The notes beneath the pieces were generated by a model. It worked only from the letters and a program-made list of their open reading frames with translations. It ran no database searches and had not been told where the DNA came from. 64,000 nucleotides of DNA from Bacillus fonticola (GTDB lineage Bacteria > Bacillota > Bacilli > Bacillales > JC228), in assembly GCF_012955605.1 (NCBI RefSeq), contig NZ_CP052135.1, forward strand, positions 362,001 through 426,000, written 5' to 3'. Shown in pieces: positions 1 to 7,235 of this stretch. The first letter of the stretch is position 1; every line of letters starts with the position of its first letter. The position numbers were made by a program, and so were the translations under genes.

Positions 1-323
1 ATATTGAACTAGTTGGAGATCGCCCAGCCGGTTCTCAGCCTAAAGACGCACCGATTGTTCAAGCGGCGCTGGCGGCAACTTCAGCTATAGGTTTTACACC
101 TGAGTTAGGGGAGCCAATCAGTACTGACTCCAATGTACCCATCAGTTTAGGGATCCCTGCTGTAACACTAGGCGGGGGCGGTGACTTCGGTGGAGCACAC
201 ACACTAGAGGAATTTTTTGATCCTAAAGATGCTTACTATGGTATTCAGAAAATCTTTTTGACGATGATTGGGCTAGTTGGGGTGGATCAGGTTAGTGAGC
301 CTATTTTAAGTTATAGCAATTAG
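1..323 (+). CDS. M20-family metallopeptidase, C-terminal part (5' end outside window)
   Basis: The frame is open from the window edge to a TAG stop, so only about the last 107 residues are seen. The segment contains STDSNVPISLGIPAVTLGGG, then GGAHTLEEFFDP and a hydrophobic C-terminal helix. This is the typical end of PepT-like M20/M25/M40 zinc dipeptidases: a glycine-rich strand, then the H-x-x-E-E/F stretch carrying the last metal-ligand region. I infer a cytosolic peptidase, but the substrate cannot be read from this piece. The stop codon overlaps the end of a short hydrophobic ORF on the opposite strand. Confidence 0.8.
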   Translation, partial: IELVGDRPAGSQPKDAPIVQAALAATSAIGFTPELGEPISTDSNVPISLGIPAVTLGGGGDFGGAHTLEEFFDPKDAYYGIQKIFLTMIGLVGVDQVSEPILSYSN

Positions 324-466
324 TGAGCAACTGTTTTGTTAGCATCTTTTGTTGCTGAAGAAGAAAATCCAACGTATATGGTTACAAACGCAATCGCGAG
401 GTGCAGGATGTTCGTGGCTAACAAGAACATTATGCCTAACAATTCTTGTGTTAACAGTCCTGTCAT
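320..466 (-). CDS. possible 48-residue hydrophobic peptide
   Basis: This minus-strand ATG ORF reads MTGLLTQELLGIMFLLAT followed by a second hydrophobic stretch and a polar tail ending in NKTVAH. It would make one long or two short membrane helices. The ribosome binding site is weak (AGGTG about 16 nt upstream), and its stop overlaps the M20 peptidase stop in convergent orientation. I do not recognise it. It fills an otherwise empty 220-bp gap and may be a chance ORF. Confidence 0.2.
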   Translation of the reverse strand: MTGLLTQELLGIMFLLATNILHLAIAFVTIYVGFSSSATKDANKTVAH

Positions 467-544
467 TGCGATTAATGAAAAGCACCTAAAAGATATGGGT
501 GCGCACTCGGCTCGGAATTAAAGGCGGTGTAGATTCAGGTCAAG

Positions 545-574
545 AGAGCTTGGAGCGTTTCCAAGCTCTTTTTT
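545..574 (+). terminator. rho-independent terminator
   Basis: AGAGCTTGGA pairs with TCCAAGCTCT across a short loop and is followed by six T. It lies about 220 bp after the M20 peptidase stop and is its likely transcript end. On the other side it faces the end of the minus-strand gene at 612. Confidence 0.8.
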
Positions 575-611
575 CATGGAAATAGCTCTGTTTTACTATC
601 CATCCCGAAGA

Positions 612-1190
612 TTATTTGTTCTGTCGTCTAAAGATAAACACGCCTAAAAAAATAATAGCTGCTGAGCTGGTGCCTATGAGAATAGATGTTTGTAATCCGG
701 TTTGAGATGGGTTGGCCTTGGTAACTTCCTCTTTGAAATCTGTTTTCCCTTTTTCTAACTCATCTAGATCGTTAGTTGCGTACTCGATTGCAGCTGTTCG
801 GCTGCATAAGCTTACATGGAGTCCTTCCCCTGTCTGCCGGGCATAAACGAGATATTCCTTGCCAACTTCAAATTCAAACCCACACGATGCCGAAGAAATG
901 GCTGTTTGAACGATGACTTCCTTCGTTTCAACGCCTTTCCACGTTTCCTCTACTTCCAAGGTTACCTCCACTAAATCACCGGAAGATCCTCCAAAAAATT
1001 GGGCGGGTTTTTCCATGTCTGTCACGACTCCACGAAAGACTGCATCACTTTTCTCGAGTTCTTTTTGAACGGACTCTGGTGGGACACATGAACAAGCCTG
1101 TGCCGTTTGGGTTGGTGGAAACATTGTGACAATTAGGAACGAAAAAAGTCCTACTACAAGCAGCTGCATCAAGGTTCTTTTCCTTTTCAT
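612..1190 (-). CDS. exported TIMP/NTR-like protein with C-terminal membrane anchor
   Basis: This 192-residue protein starts at an ATG preceded by a good AGGAGG site. Residues 1-32 are a basic and hydrophobic signal peptide ending in AQA, followed at once by CSCVPP, the hallmark start of tissue-inhibitor-of-metalloproteinase/NTR-like folds. A beta-rich body with two further cysteines (CGFEFEVGKEY and SLCSR) follows, and all four cysteines suit disulfides outside the membrane. A polar linker leads to a membrane helix near residues 167-187 and a short RRQNK tail. There is no LPXTG signal. The family is often annotated only as hypothetical; a role in cell-surface protease control or adhesion is a guess. 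Confidence 0.75.
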   Translation of the reverse strand: MKRKRTLMQLLVVGLFSFLIVTMFPPTQTAQACSCVPPESVQKELEKSDAVFRGVVTDMEKPAQFFGGSSGDLVEVTLEVEETWKGVETKEVIVQTAISSASCGFEFEVGKEYLVYARQTGEGLHVSLCSRTAAIEYATNDLDELEKGKTDFKEEVTKANPSQTGLQTSILIGTSSAAIIFLGVFIFRRQNK

Positions 1191-1301
1191 TCACTTTCCT
1201 CCTATGGTACTTGTTTGTTATGGAACTGTTACTTATTAGACGATGGTCTATTGAATTAGTTACGATGGGGAAAGGTTGGAGGTATTTCGTTGGTAGTATA
1301 G

Positions 1302-1351
1302 CACAAGGGTGCAGAACATTATGTTGCGTGTTCTGCACCCTTGTGTTTTTT
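1302..1351 (+). terminator. 17-bp perfect inverted repeat with T-tract, orphan
   Basis: CACAAGGGTGCAGAACA at 1302-1318 is perfectly repeated in inverse at 1329-1345, with a 10-nt loop, then six T on the plus strand. No plus-strand gene ends here, since both flanking genes are read leftward. On the minus strand the hairpin has no U-tract and is followed by TATACT, so it could instead be an operator in the promoter region of the 612-1190 gene. Confidence 0.5.
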
Positions 1352-1364
1352 CATGAAGTGTCAA

Positions 1365-1392
1365 TCGACAAAATTCGGGTCGTACCAGTTCC
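1365..1392 (-). repeat. solo arm of dispersed GGAACTGGTAC palindrome (copy A)
   Basis: The plus strand reads TCGACAAAATTCGGGTCGTA followed by CCAGTTCC, which is one arm of the dispersed palindrome family. It abuts the stop codon of the minus-strand S9 peptidase, so it lies at the very 3' end of that transcript. The partner arm is not visible. Confidence 0.7.
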
Positions 1393-3189
1393 CTAAATAA
1401 ACTGGTCGAAGAATTCAACGATTTTGCGGTTGACCTTGATTTCGTTTTCTTTTTTGGAGAAGCCGTGGCCTTCGTCTTCGAGGACGAGGTATTCGACTTT
1501 GCGCCCCTTTTGTTGGAGTGCTTCGACGATTTGATCGGATTCTTCTTTAACGACACGCGGATCGTTGGCACCTTGAATAACGAGCATCGGCTTCACCATT
1601 CCATCAAGGTGAGTAATCGGCGAATACTCAGTGAGCTTCTCTTTATCTTTGACAGGGTCACCCACCCATTGATTCATGAATGGCTTCCAAAATTCAGGCA
1701 CTGATTTAATGAACGAGAACAGATTGCTAACACCGAAAATATCGACAACCGCTTTAAAATAATTCGCATGACGACCATGCAAAAGAAGCGCCATGTAGCC
1801 ACCATAGCTTCCGCCCATAAGGAGGATTTTGTCGCGGTCAGCGTAGCCGTTTTTAATGAGCCACTCGAGACCTTCCACGTTGTCTAAGCGCGGGCCATCT
1901 CCCCAATCGCCTTCGACCATTTTCATAAACTTCAACCCGTAATTCGAAGAGCCTCGGAAGTTCGGGGCAAAAATAGAGTAGCCGCGATTCACGAGAATTT
2001 GGAAGAGTGCACGGAACCATTTTCGTTCTAACGATTGCGGTCCACCGTGTGGCCAAAGAATGACGTGCCCATTCGAGTTCTCTTCCTTAGCTCTAAAGAA
2101 TAACGCTTCAATTTCCAGCCCGTCATAGGAAGGATATTTGAGAACTTCTGGTTCTGCAAGATCTTCATCCGCAACGCCAGGAACGCGGTAATGCGTCAAT
2201 TCGTCCCACGACTCGCCTTGATCTGTCGACTTGAAAATATTGAAAGGACGCGTCGCATCACGACCGAGAAGGTATAGGTTTCCATTTTCTAGCACGACAA
2301 CTTTTGTCACAACACTAGTAGGTGCCACTAGCTGCTTCAACTCACCCAGGGTAAGCTCGTACTGATAAAAACGATCCTCAACGCCTTGTGAGCCTACCAA
2401 ATATAATACATTGTGCTCTTTATTGAATTTCACACTAGAGAAATCCTCTTCCTCAATTTCTAGCACCTTCGCGAACTGCTTCGTATTGAGGTCGAATTTT
2501 GCTAGGTAAGAAAGGTCAGCATCATAGTCAGTTATGAAGTAAATCTCTTTCTCTGACGTGTAAGCAAAACCAGACACCGTATGCTGATCCGAAGTTTCAG
2601 GAGTTAACAAAAAGTCCTCGCCATCGACACGGACGTAGGCTAAAGAATTCGTATTCCCAAAGCTCTTTACATAAACGAAGCTGTTTTCCTCTGGACTCAC
2701 TGCTTGGACAAAAGTAGGCGCCTCTGCACCTTCAAGAATAGTTTCTTCCTGGCCAGTCTCTAGATTATAAATATGAGAGTTTAAGTAAGTAGGATTCCCG
2801 TTCGTTCCCGTGTAATAGAGTCGCGTCCCGTCTTTAGAAAGGTTTGCAAAGAAGTGACGCTCACCCTCTTGCACGCGAAGGGGAACTAATTCACCGCCAT
2901 GTGGTTGCAGTGCATATAATTGCGTGTTCTCATCTCCATCGTTGTCAAAACCAACAACAACAAAGCGACCTTCCTTATCAAAGTGCAACGCTTGTGAGCT
3001 TTGGTTCTTGAACGTAAGCGGATAAGGAAACTGGTTCGGCAAGTCCATTGCCCACAAATTGTAGTGACCATTTAAATTTGTACTAAGAATTAACTGCTTC
3101 TCATCAGGACGAACAATAAAGTCTTGAATGAGCATCGTGCGAAAATACTGCTCAACATCAGGTTTCGGAAACTGAATCATTTCAAACAC
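1393..3189 (-). CDS. S9-family prolyl oligopeptidase/acylaminoacyl peptidase
   Basis: This is a 598-residue cytosolic serine peptidase with no signal peptide. Residues 1-330 are a WD/Kelch-like beta-propeller (repeated LYYTG-, IYFITD- and LYLLG-type blades). Residues from about 350 form the alpha/beta-hydrolase domain, with PHGGPQS for the oxyanion hole and GGSYGG with nucleophile S461. D543 sits in GANDPRV and H575 in DEGHGF, so the triad is complete. Family members cleave short peptides after proline or release acylated N-terminal residues. It starts at an ATG with AGGAAGTG upstream and appears monocistronic. A second, related S9 enzyme lies at 59356-61143. Confidence 0.9.
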   Translation of the reverse strand: MFEMIQFPKPDVEQYFRTMLIQDFIVRPDEKQLILSTNLNGHYNLWAMDLPNQFPYPLTFKNQSSQALHFDKEGRFVVVGFDNDGDENTQLYALQPHGGELVPLRVQEGERHFFANLSKDGTRLYYTGTNGNPTYLNSHIYNLETGQEETILEGAEAPTFVQAVSPEENSFVYVKSFGNTNSLAYVRVDGEDFLLTPETSDQHTVSGFAYTSEKEIYFITDYDADLSYLAKFDLNTKQFAKVLEIEEEDFSSVKFNKEHNVLYLVGSQGVEDRFYQYELTLGELKQLVAPTSVVTKVVVLENGNLYLLGRDATRPFNIFKSTDQGESWDELTHYRVPGVADEDLAEPEVLKYPSYDGLEIEALFFRAKEENSNGHVILWPHGGPQSLERKWFRALFQILVNRGYSIFAPNFRGSSNYGLKFMKMVEGDWGDGPRLDNVEGLEWLIKNGYADRDKILLMGGSYGGYMALLLHGRHANYFKAVVDIFGVSNLFSFIKSVPEFWKPFMNQWVGDPVKDKEKLTEYSPITHLDGMVKPMLVIQGANDPRVVKEESDQIVEALQQKGRKVEYLVLEDEGHGFSKKENEIKVNRKIVEFFDQFI

Positions 3190-3232
3190 TTCCTTTTCTA
3201 AACATTACTATTATTCTATCACACCTCTTCTC

Positions 3233-3384
3233 GGAACTGGTACCACCCGAATTATGTCGAAAGTTTTTAATTTGGTACAGATGTATGTAGAGGTGTTTAT
3301 CCTAAAATAAAGGTAAACGCGAATCATTCAATTTGTAACGATCAGTCGACAAAATTTTACAAATATCGGGGCGTGCCAGTTCCG
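3233..3384 (+). repeat. dispersed palindrome, full copy B with long spacer
   Basis: The left arm GGAACTGGTACCACCCGAAT begins at 3233 and the right arm, TCGGGGCGTGCCAGTTCC at its end, finishes at 3384, about 90 nt apart. The right arm carries a small insertion (TTTTACAAATA). It is followed by a local duplication in which AAGTTCCGAGATGACT occurs twice in tandem. The copy sits between two divergent genes. Confidence 0.8.
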
Positions 3385-3502
3385 AGATGACTCCAAGTTC
3401 CGAGATGACTCTTCGAATTTTTCTGTATCATGAAGGATTAATAAGAATAGAAGAGAAGTAATTGTTAAATAAGCGTATTGCACTGATGAAGGAGGAAGTT
3501 CA

Positions 3503-4366
3503 ATGTATAAAGTTGGATTCATTGGCACGGGAGTCATGGGGCAGGGCATGGTGAAAAATCTACTGAAGGCTGGTTTTCCAGTTCAAGTATATACTCGTTC
3601 AAAGCAAAAAGCGGAAATACTCATAGAGGAAGGAGCCAAGTGGTGCGATTCACCTGCGGAAGTAGCGAGTACAGCAGATGTGGTGATCACCATGGTTGGC
3701 TACCCGGCAGATGTAGAACAAATTTACTTCGGTGAGCAAGGGACTTTAGTGAATGCAAAACAGGGTACATTCGTTATCGATATGACGACATCGAAGCCAT
3801 CGCTCGCGCAGCGCATTTTTGTAGAGGCCAGTCAGAGAGGGGTTTATTCACTAGATGCACCAGTTTCGGGTGGGGACATTGGTGCACGGAATGGAACGCT
3901 TTCCATCATGGTTGGCGGAGAACGGGAAGCGTTTCAACAGATGAGCGATGTTTTTCAGGCGATGGGCACACAGGTTATTTACCAAGGGGCAGCAGGCGCA
4001 GGACAACATACGAAAATGTGCAACCAAATTGCGATTGCTTCGAACATGATCGGCGTTACAGAGGCGCTCACTTATGCAAAACAAGCAAAGCTCAATCCAC
4101 AGACGGTTCTAGAAAGCATCACATCTGGAGCGGCAGGAAGTTGGTCTCTTTCCAATTTAGTTCCACGTATGATCAAAGGGGACGATGCACCGGGTTTCTA
4201 CATTAAACACTTTGTGAAAGATATGGGCATTGCGTTAGAGGAAATGGAAACGATGGACATTAACTTGCCAGGATTAAAGCTTGCCAAGAAGATGTATGAT
4301 CAGCTAGTTGAGTTGGGGTTCGAAGACAATGGGACGCAGGCTTTGTATAGGTGGTATGAAGAATAG
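3503..4366 (+). CDS. NAD(P)-dependent beta-hydroxyacid dehydrogenase
   Basis: This 287-residue soluble enzyme belongs to the 3-hydroxyisobutyrate/6-phosphogluconate dehydrogenase-like family. The Rossmann start is GTGVMGQGM at residues 8-16. The substrate-binding signature DAPVSGGDIGARNGTL lies near residues 118-133. The catalytic lysine is K171 in GAGQHTKMCNQ, and the C-terminal all-helical dimerisation domain is complete. Members oxidise small beta-hydroxyacids or reduce semialdehydes such as succinic semialdehyde or tartronate semialdehyde; the exact substrate is not evident. The ATG has GGAGGAAG upstream. The gene stands alone between two dispersed-repeat copies, so context adds nothing. 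Confidence 0.88.
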   Translation: MYKVGFIGTGVMGQGMVKNLLKAGFPVQVYTRSKQKAEILIEEGAKWCDSPAEVASTADVVITMVGYPADVEQIYFGEQGTLVNAKQGTFVIDMTTSKPSLAQRIFVEASQRGVYSLDAPVSGGDIGARNGTLSIMVGGEREAFQQMSDVFQAMGTQVIYQGAAGAGQHTKMCNQIAIASNMIGVTEALTYAKQAKLNPQTVLESITSGAAGSWSLSNLVPRMIKGDDAPGFYIKHFVKDMGIALEEMETMDINLPGLKLAKKMYDQLVELGFEDNGTQALYRWYEE

Positions 4367-4377
4367 TGACGTTTCTG

Positions 4378-4404
4378 GGAACTGGTACGCCCCGAATTTT
4401 GTCG
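4378..4404 (-). repeat. solo arm of dispersed palindrome (copy C, reversed)
   Basis: The plus strand reads GGAACTGGTACGCCCCGAAT then TTTGTCG, the reverse complement of the usual right arm. It begins 11 bp after the dehydrogenase stop codon, and no partner arm is visible. This and copy A are the only arms found in this orientation. Confidence 0.7.
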
Positions 4405-4704
4405 AACGTGTTTAAGATAGTAAAACAAAAGATGATTAGAAGTAAAAAGTTTGAATGTTCTATCTACTCATATCGATATATGTAATAATAAGGTTGTGAG
4501 TATGAATTACAAGGAGGATGTGATGAAGCAAATTCAAGTGTTGTCGTTATTTTAGAATCACATACGGCAACAGTCGTCATAGAATTGCAGGAGAGGAGAA
4601 GGTAGGTAGATACAACACCCATCTAAAAAATCTGTAGATTCATTCACTACAAATACTCTTCGATTTTCAGCACAAAACTTACTCTTACTGTGAAGAGGTG
4701 CTTC
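4405..4704 (+). other. intergenic region with a short leader-like ORF
   Basis: No conventional gene is visible here. At 4523-4555 a very strong site (AAGGAGGATGTG) precedes a 10-codon ORF, MKQIQVLSLF, ending in TAG. If one base were lost near the stop, the frame would continue as ESHTATVVIELQERRR and then stop. It could therefore be a leader peptide or the wreck of a small gene. Confidence 0.3.
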
Positions 4705-5223
4705 GTGAATCCAATTCCAGATTATCTAAAAAAGGGACTTAATATACTATTTGTAGGTTTCAATCCAAGTGTGCGCTCTGCTGAGACGGGGCATCACTAT
4801 GCGAATCCAAACAATCGCTTTTGGACAATTTTGCACAAGGCTGGGTTAACGCCGAGGAAGTTTGCTCCTGAGGAAGATGGAAAATTGCTCGATCTTGGAT
4901 TCGGGCTGACGAACATTGTGGCGAGACCCACCCTAGCTGCTGCCGACATTACGAAAGAAGAATATAAAGAAGGAAAGGAGATCCTGCGAGATACCGTTCA
5001 GTACTACCGACCGAAAATCGTTTGCTTTGTTGGCAAAGGAGTGTACGAGCAATACAGTGGGAAGCGCAAGTTATCGTGGGGCGTGCAAGAGGAACAGGTA
5101 GTTGAGGGTGTGCTTGAGTTTGTCGCCCCGTCTTCAAGTGGTCTTGTGCGGATGAAGCTAGATGACATTGTTTTTATTTATAGTGAGCTAAATCAGCTAC
5201 TCATGAAGCTAAAGCAAACCTAG
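4705..5223 (+). CDS. mug: mismatch-specific (G/U, G/T) DNA glycosylase, Mug family
   Basis: This is a 172-residue base-excision repair enzyme of the uracil-DNA glycosylase superfamily. NILFVGFNPS near the N-terminus is family motif 1 (G-x-N-P), SAETGHHYANPNNRFW follows it, and SSSGLVRM near the C-terminus is motif 2. Such enzymes excise uracil, ethenocytosine or thymine opposite guanine. I chose the GTG at 4705 because AGAGGTG sits 4-5 nt before it; an in-frame GTG at 4690 lacks a site. It converges on the DehI-like gene with a 4-bp overlap of the coding ends. Confidence 0.88.
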   Translation: MNPIPDYLKKGLNILFVGFNPSVRSAETGHHYANPNNRFWTILHKAGLTPRKFAPEEDGKLLDLGFGLTNIVARPTLAAADITKEEYKEGKEILRDTVQYYRPKIVCFVGKGVYEQYSGKRKLSWGVQEEQVVEGVLEFVAPSSSGLVRMKLDDIVFIYSELNQLLMKLKQT

Positions 5224-6047
5224 CCAGAAATTATTCTACGGAAAATTTCCAAGTCGATTAGGAGACCCGGGAGGAAACTTTGAAACATCGAGACGATTCC
5301 GTAAATGCCTGCGATCTCTTTTTCAGTGTAATAACGTTCGAGTTTGCCTCGGCTTATCGTAACAGGGAAAGGGAATTTGTGAGCCAATGTAACTGCCCTT
5401 TTCTTTAAACTAGTCTGGAGAAGAGTATATTCGTCTGTTGATGCATATGGTTTTAGTACGCCCCACCCAGTGGACAGAAATTGCGGGTAGTTAGCCAAAG
5501 CTCGGTAGTCACTAGCCACATCAAACGTTCCTAGCGTCTTTGATATAGTAAGAAGCAGTCTTCGCGTTGGTTCAGGAGCTTGTTTAATATGGATGAGCTG
5601 GATTTGTGGCAAGCCTGGTAGGATTCCTGGTTGCAAAAACCCTTTTGGCTCGTTTTTTCCTAAAATGGGACGATTGCTTAAGCTCTCGGACCAGGCACTA
5701 ACGAGTAGTAGAAGCTTCGGATTAACATAATTAAACGTAAAAATTGTCCTTTTAATCGCCTCGATTGTCTTAGGGGGGTAGTGTGCTTGCCAATCCCAAC
5801 TTGGCGTCTGAAGGGAAACAGGAGGGTAGCGTAACTCTTTTGCCATTTCCTCTACTTCAAACGTCAACATGTTTGTCCGCACTTCACTCCAAGCCAATTC
5901 CAGAAATCTCTCGTAAAAGGCGAGCGTTCTAAAAAGAAAATTAACGACCGGTACTTTCAAAACAAATTGGATATCTGCATAAAGGGTGTTAACCGCACCA
6001 ACAGCATCTTCTGGAAATACTTCCGGAACATTGTAATTTTTCTGCAT
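5220..6047 (-). CDS. DehI-family (halocarboxylic acid dehalogenase-like) protein
   Basis: This 275-residue protein starts at an ATG with AAGGAGG 6-7 nt upstream. Start MQKNYNVPEVFPEDAVG and the following helix with ADIQFVLKVPVVNFLFRTLA match the duplicated all-helical fold of group I 2-haloacid dehalogenases. A second, similar half begins near residue 165 (LLTISKTLGTFDVASDYRAL). In true DehI a pair of Asn/Asp residues activates water; I cannot confirm these are kept, and most Bacillus homologues have no proven dehalogenase activity. The stop codon overlaps the end of mug by 4 bp. Confidence 0.75.
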   Translation of the reverse strand: MQKNYNVPEVFPEDAVGAVNTLYADIQFVLKVPVVNFLFRTLAFYERFLELAWSEVRTNMLTFEVEEMAKELRYPPVSLQTPSWDWQAHYPPKTIEAIKRTIFTFNYVNPKLLLLVSAWSESLSNRPILGKNEPKGFLQPGILPGLPQIQLIHIKQAPEPTRRLLLTISKTLGTFDVASDYRALANYPQFLSTGWGVLKPYASTDEYTLLQTSLKKRAVTLAHKFPFPVTISRGKLERYYTEKEIAGIYGIVSMFQSFLPGLLIDLEIFRRIISG

Positions 6048-6291
6048 AAAATTCCTCCTTGTCGTCGCATGATAGTAGGGCCGATAACATGACTTCGTAA
6101 AGATATGAGTGGAAGAATGGATTTAGAACAGGATCATCTAGATGGGAATTGTCCCTCGTTATATATAAAGGTAATGGCGTGAGGGGATTAACCAGTCCCT
6201 GTCCATTATCTTCATATACAAATATAGTGGAAAAATAAAAGAAGTAATCGCCGTTATCCAAAGGGTAGGCGATTACTTCTTTTTCGTTCAT
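5989..6291 (-). CDS. uncharacterised small protein overlapping the DehI-like gene
   Basis: This 100-residue ORF begins MNEKEVIAYPLDNGDYFFYF and contains aromatic, strand-like segments. I do not recognise it. It overlaps the DehI-like start by 59 bp, and its own ribosome binding site is weak. Its first 17 codons coincide with the terminator hairpin of the qox operon. Either the terminator doubles as coding sequence or the ORF is spurious; the protein-like middle (PLTPLPLYITRDNSHLDDPV) keeps it on the list. Confidence 0.35.
   Translation of the reverse strand: MNEKEVIAYPLDNGDYFFYFSTIFVYEDNGQGLVNPLTPLPLYITRDNSHLDDPVLNPFFHSYLYEVMLSALLSCDDKEEFYAEKLQCSGSISRRCCWCG
6229..6285 (-). terminator. terminator of the qox operon
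   Basis: On the minus strand GAAGTAATCGCC and GGCGATTACTTC form a perfect 12-bp stem with a 15-nt loop, followed by TTTTATTTTTCC. It lies about 46 nt past the qoxD stop. It also has TTTTTC on the plus side, so it may work in both directions. Confidence 0.8.
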
Positions 6292-6298
6292 TTGATGC

Positions 6299-6320
6299 AA
6301 TTCGAGGCGTGCCACTTCCC
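6299..6320 (+). repeat. decayed arm of dispersed palindrome
   Basis: ATTCGAGGCGTGCCACTTCC resembles the right arm (AATTCGGGGCGTACCAGTTCC) with four changes. It lies between the qoxD stop and the qox terminator hairpin. No partner arm is visible. Confidence 0.4.
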
Positions 6321-6325
6321 GTAGT

Positions 6326-6625
6326 TTAGAAGTTTAATACCCACGCAGAGCCACCTACTACTGTGACTGCAAGGAGTATTCCGATTGCTAACGTGAGTAG
6401 AATATAGCCGCGATTCTTTGTTTCTTTGAGATGCATGAAGTAATAAATTTGCACAAGGAATTGCAAACAGGCCGCTAGTAAAATGAACACGATGAGGTAG
6501 GTTTTTTCCAACATGTCATTTAACACGAGAACCAAAGGAATAATGGTCAGCACGATTGAAAGGGCAAAACCGATGATGTAGGAATTTGCAGATGTATCAT
6601 GTTGATCGTTATGGTCGTTTTTCAC
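6326..6625 (-). CDS. qoxD: aa3-type quinol oxidase subunit IV
   Basis: This 99-residue protein has three membrane helices (about residues 16-36, 42-62 and 75-96) and the family segment VQIYYFMHLKETKNRGY. The subunit has no cofactor and helps assemble and stabilise the oxidase. It is the last gene of the operon, one base after qoxC, with a histidine- and aspartate-rich N-terminus. The operon terminator follows. Confidence 0.92.
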   Translation of the reverse strand: MKNDHNDQHDTSANSYIIGFALSIVLTIIPLVLVLNDMLEKTYLIVFILLAACLQFLVQIYYFMHLKETKNRGYILLTLAIGILLAVTVVGGSAWVLNF

Positions 6626-6626
6626 C

Positions 6627-7235
6627 TTACATCACTCCAATCAGATAGACGACTGTAAAGATAAATATCCAAACAACGTCTAAAAAGTGCCAATACAAGC
6701 CGACGATAAAGGTTTTTCGATTCGTTTCTTCATTGATCCCACGACGTAGTAATTGAATAATGATACTTATCATCCAAACAATACCGACGGACACGTGGAT
6801 CCCGTGAGTACCTACTAAAACGAAGAAGGCAGCAAGAAAGGCACTCGAAGAAATGGTAGCCCCTTCTTCGACCATCGTGGCAAATTCGGTAATTTCGAGA
6901 CCGATGAAAGAAGCCCCTAGTAATACGGTTACAGATAACCAACCTACGACCTGCTTTACGTGTCCTTTGTGTAGCGCTAATGTGGCTAACCCACTTGTGA
7001 AGCTACTCGTTAAAAGAATGAAGGTTGATGCCACAAAGATAGGGATTTCAAATAATTCTTCCCCAGTAGGTCCACCGTTATATCGTCCCATTAAAATCAC
7101 ATAAGTAGCAAACAACGTTGCAAAAAGTATCAAGTCTGTGATCAAGAAGATCCAAAATCCAAATATTTTAAGTGAGTTTTCATCATGACCATGGTCTTCA
7201 TGGTCATGATGTTTTTGAGGCACGGCGTGTTCCAT
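6627..7235 (-). CDS. qoxC: aa3-type quinol oxidase subunit III
   Basis: This 202-residue protein has five membrane helices, as usual for CyoC/QoxC (shorter than the seven-helix cytochrome c type). Signatures are GTHGIHVSVGIVW and the closing WHFLDVVWIFIFTVVYLIG. The N-terminus is a His/Asp-rich stretch (HHDHEDHGHDE). The start codon touches the qoxB stop (ATG at 7235), so translation is coupled. Subunit III supports proton uptake and stability of subunit I. Confidence 0.94.
   Translation of the reverse strand: MEHAVPQKHHDHEDHGHDENSLKIFGFWIFLITDLILFATLFATYVILMGRYNGGPTGEELFEIPIFVASTFILLTSSFTSGLATLALHKGHVKQVVGWLSVTVLLGASFIGLEITEFATMVEEGATISSSAFLAAFFVLVGTHGIHVSVGIVWMISIIIQLLRRGINEETNRKTFIVGLYWHFLDVVWIFIFTVVYLIGVM

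Noticed and set aside
336..521. Plus-strand 61-codon ORF after the M20 peptidase
   Set aside because: No ribosome binding site and no family features; the opposite strand gives a more protein-like hydrophobic ORF.
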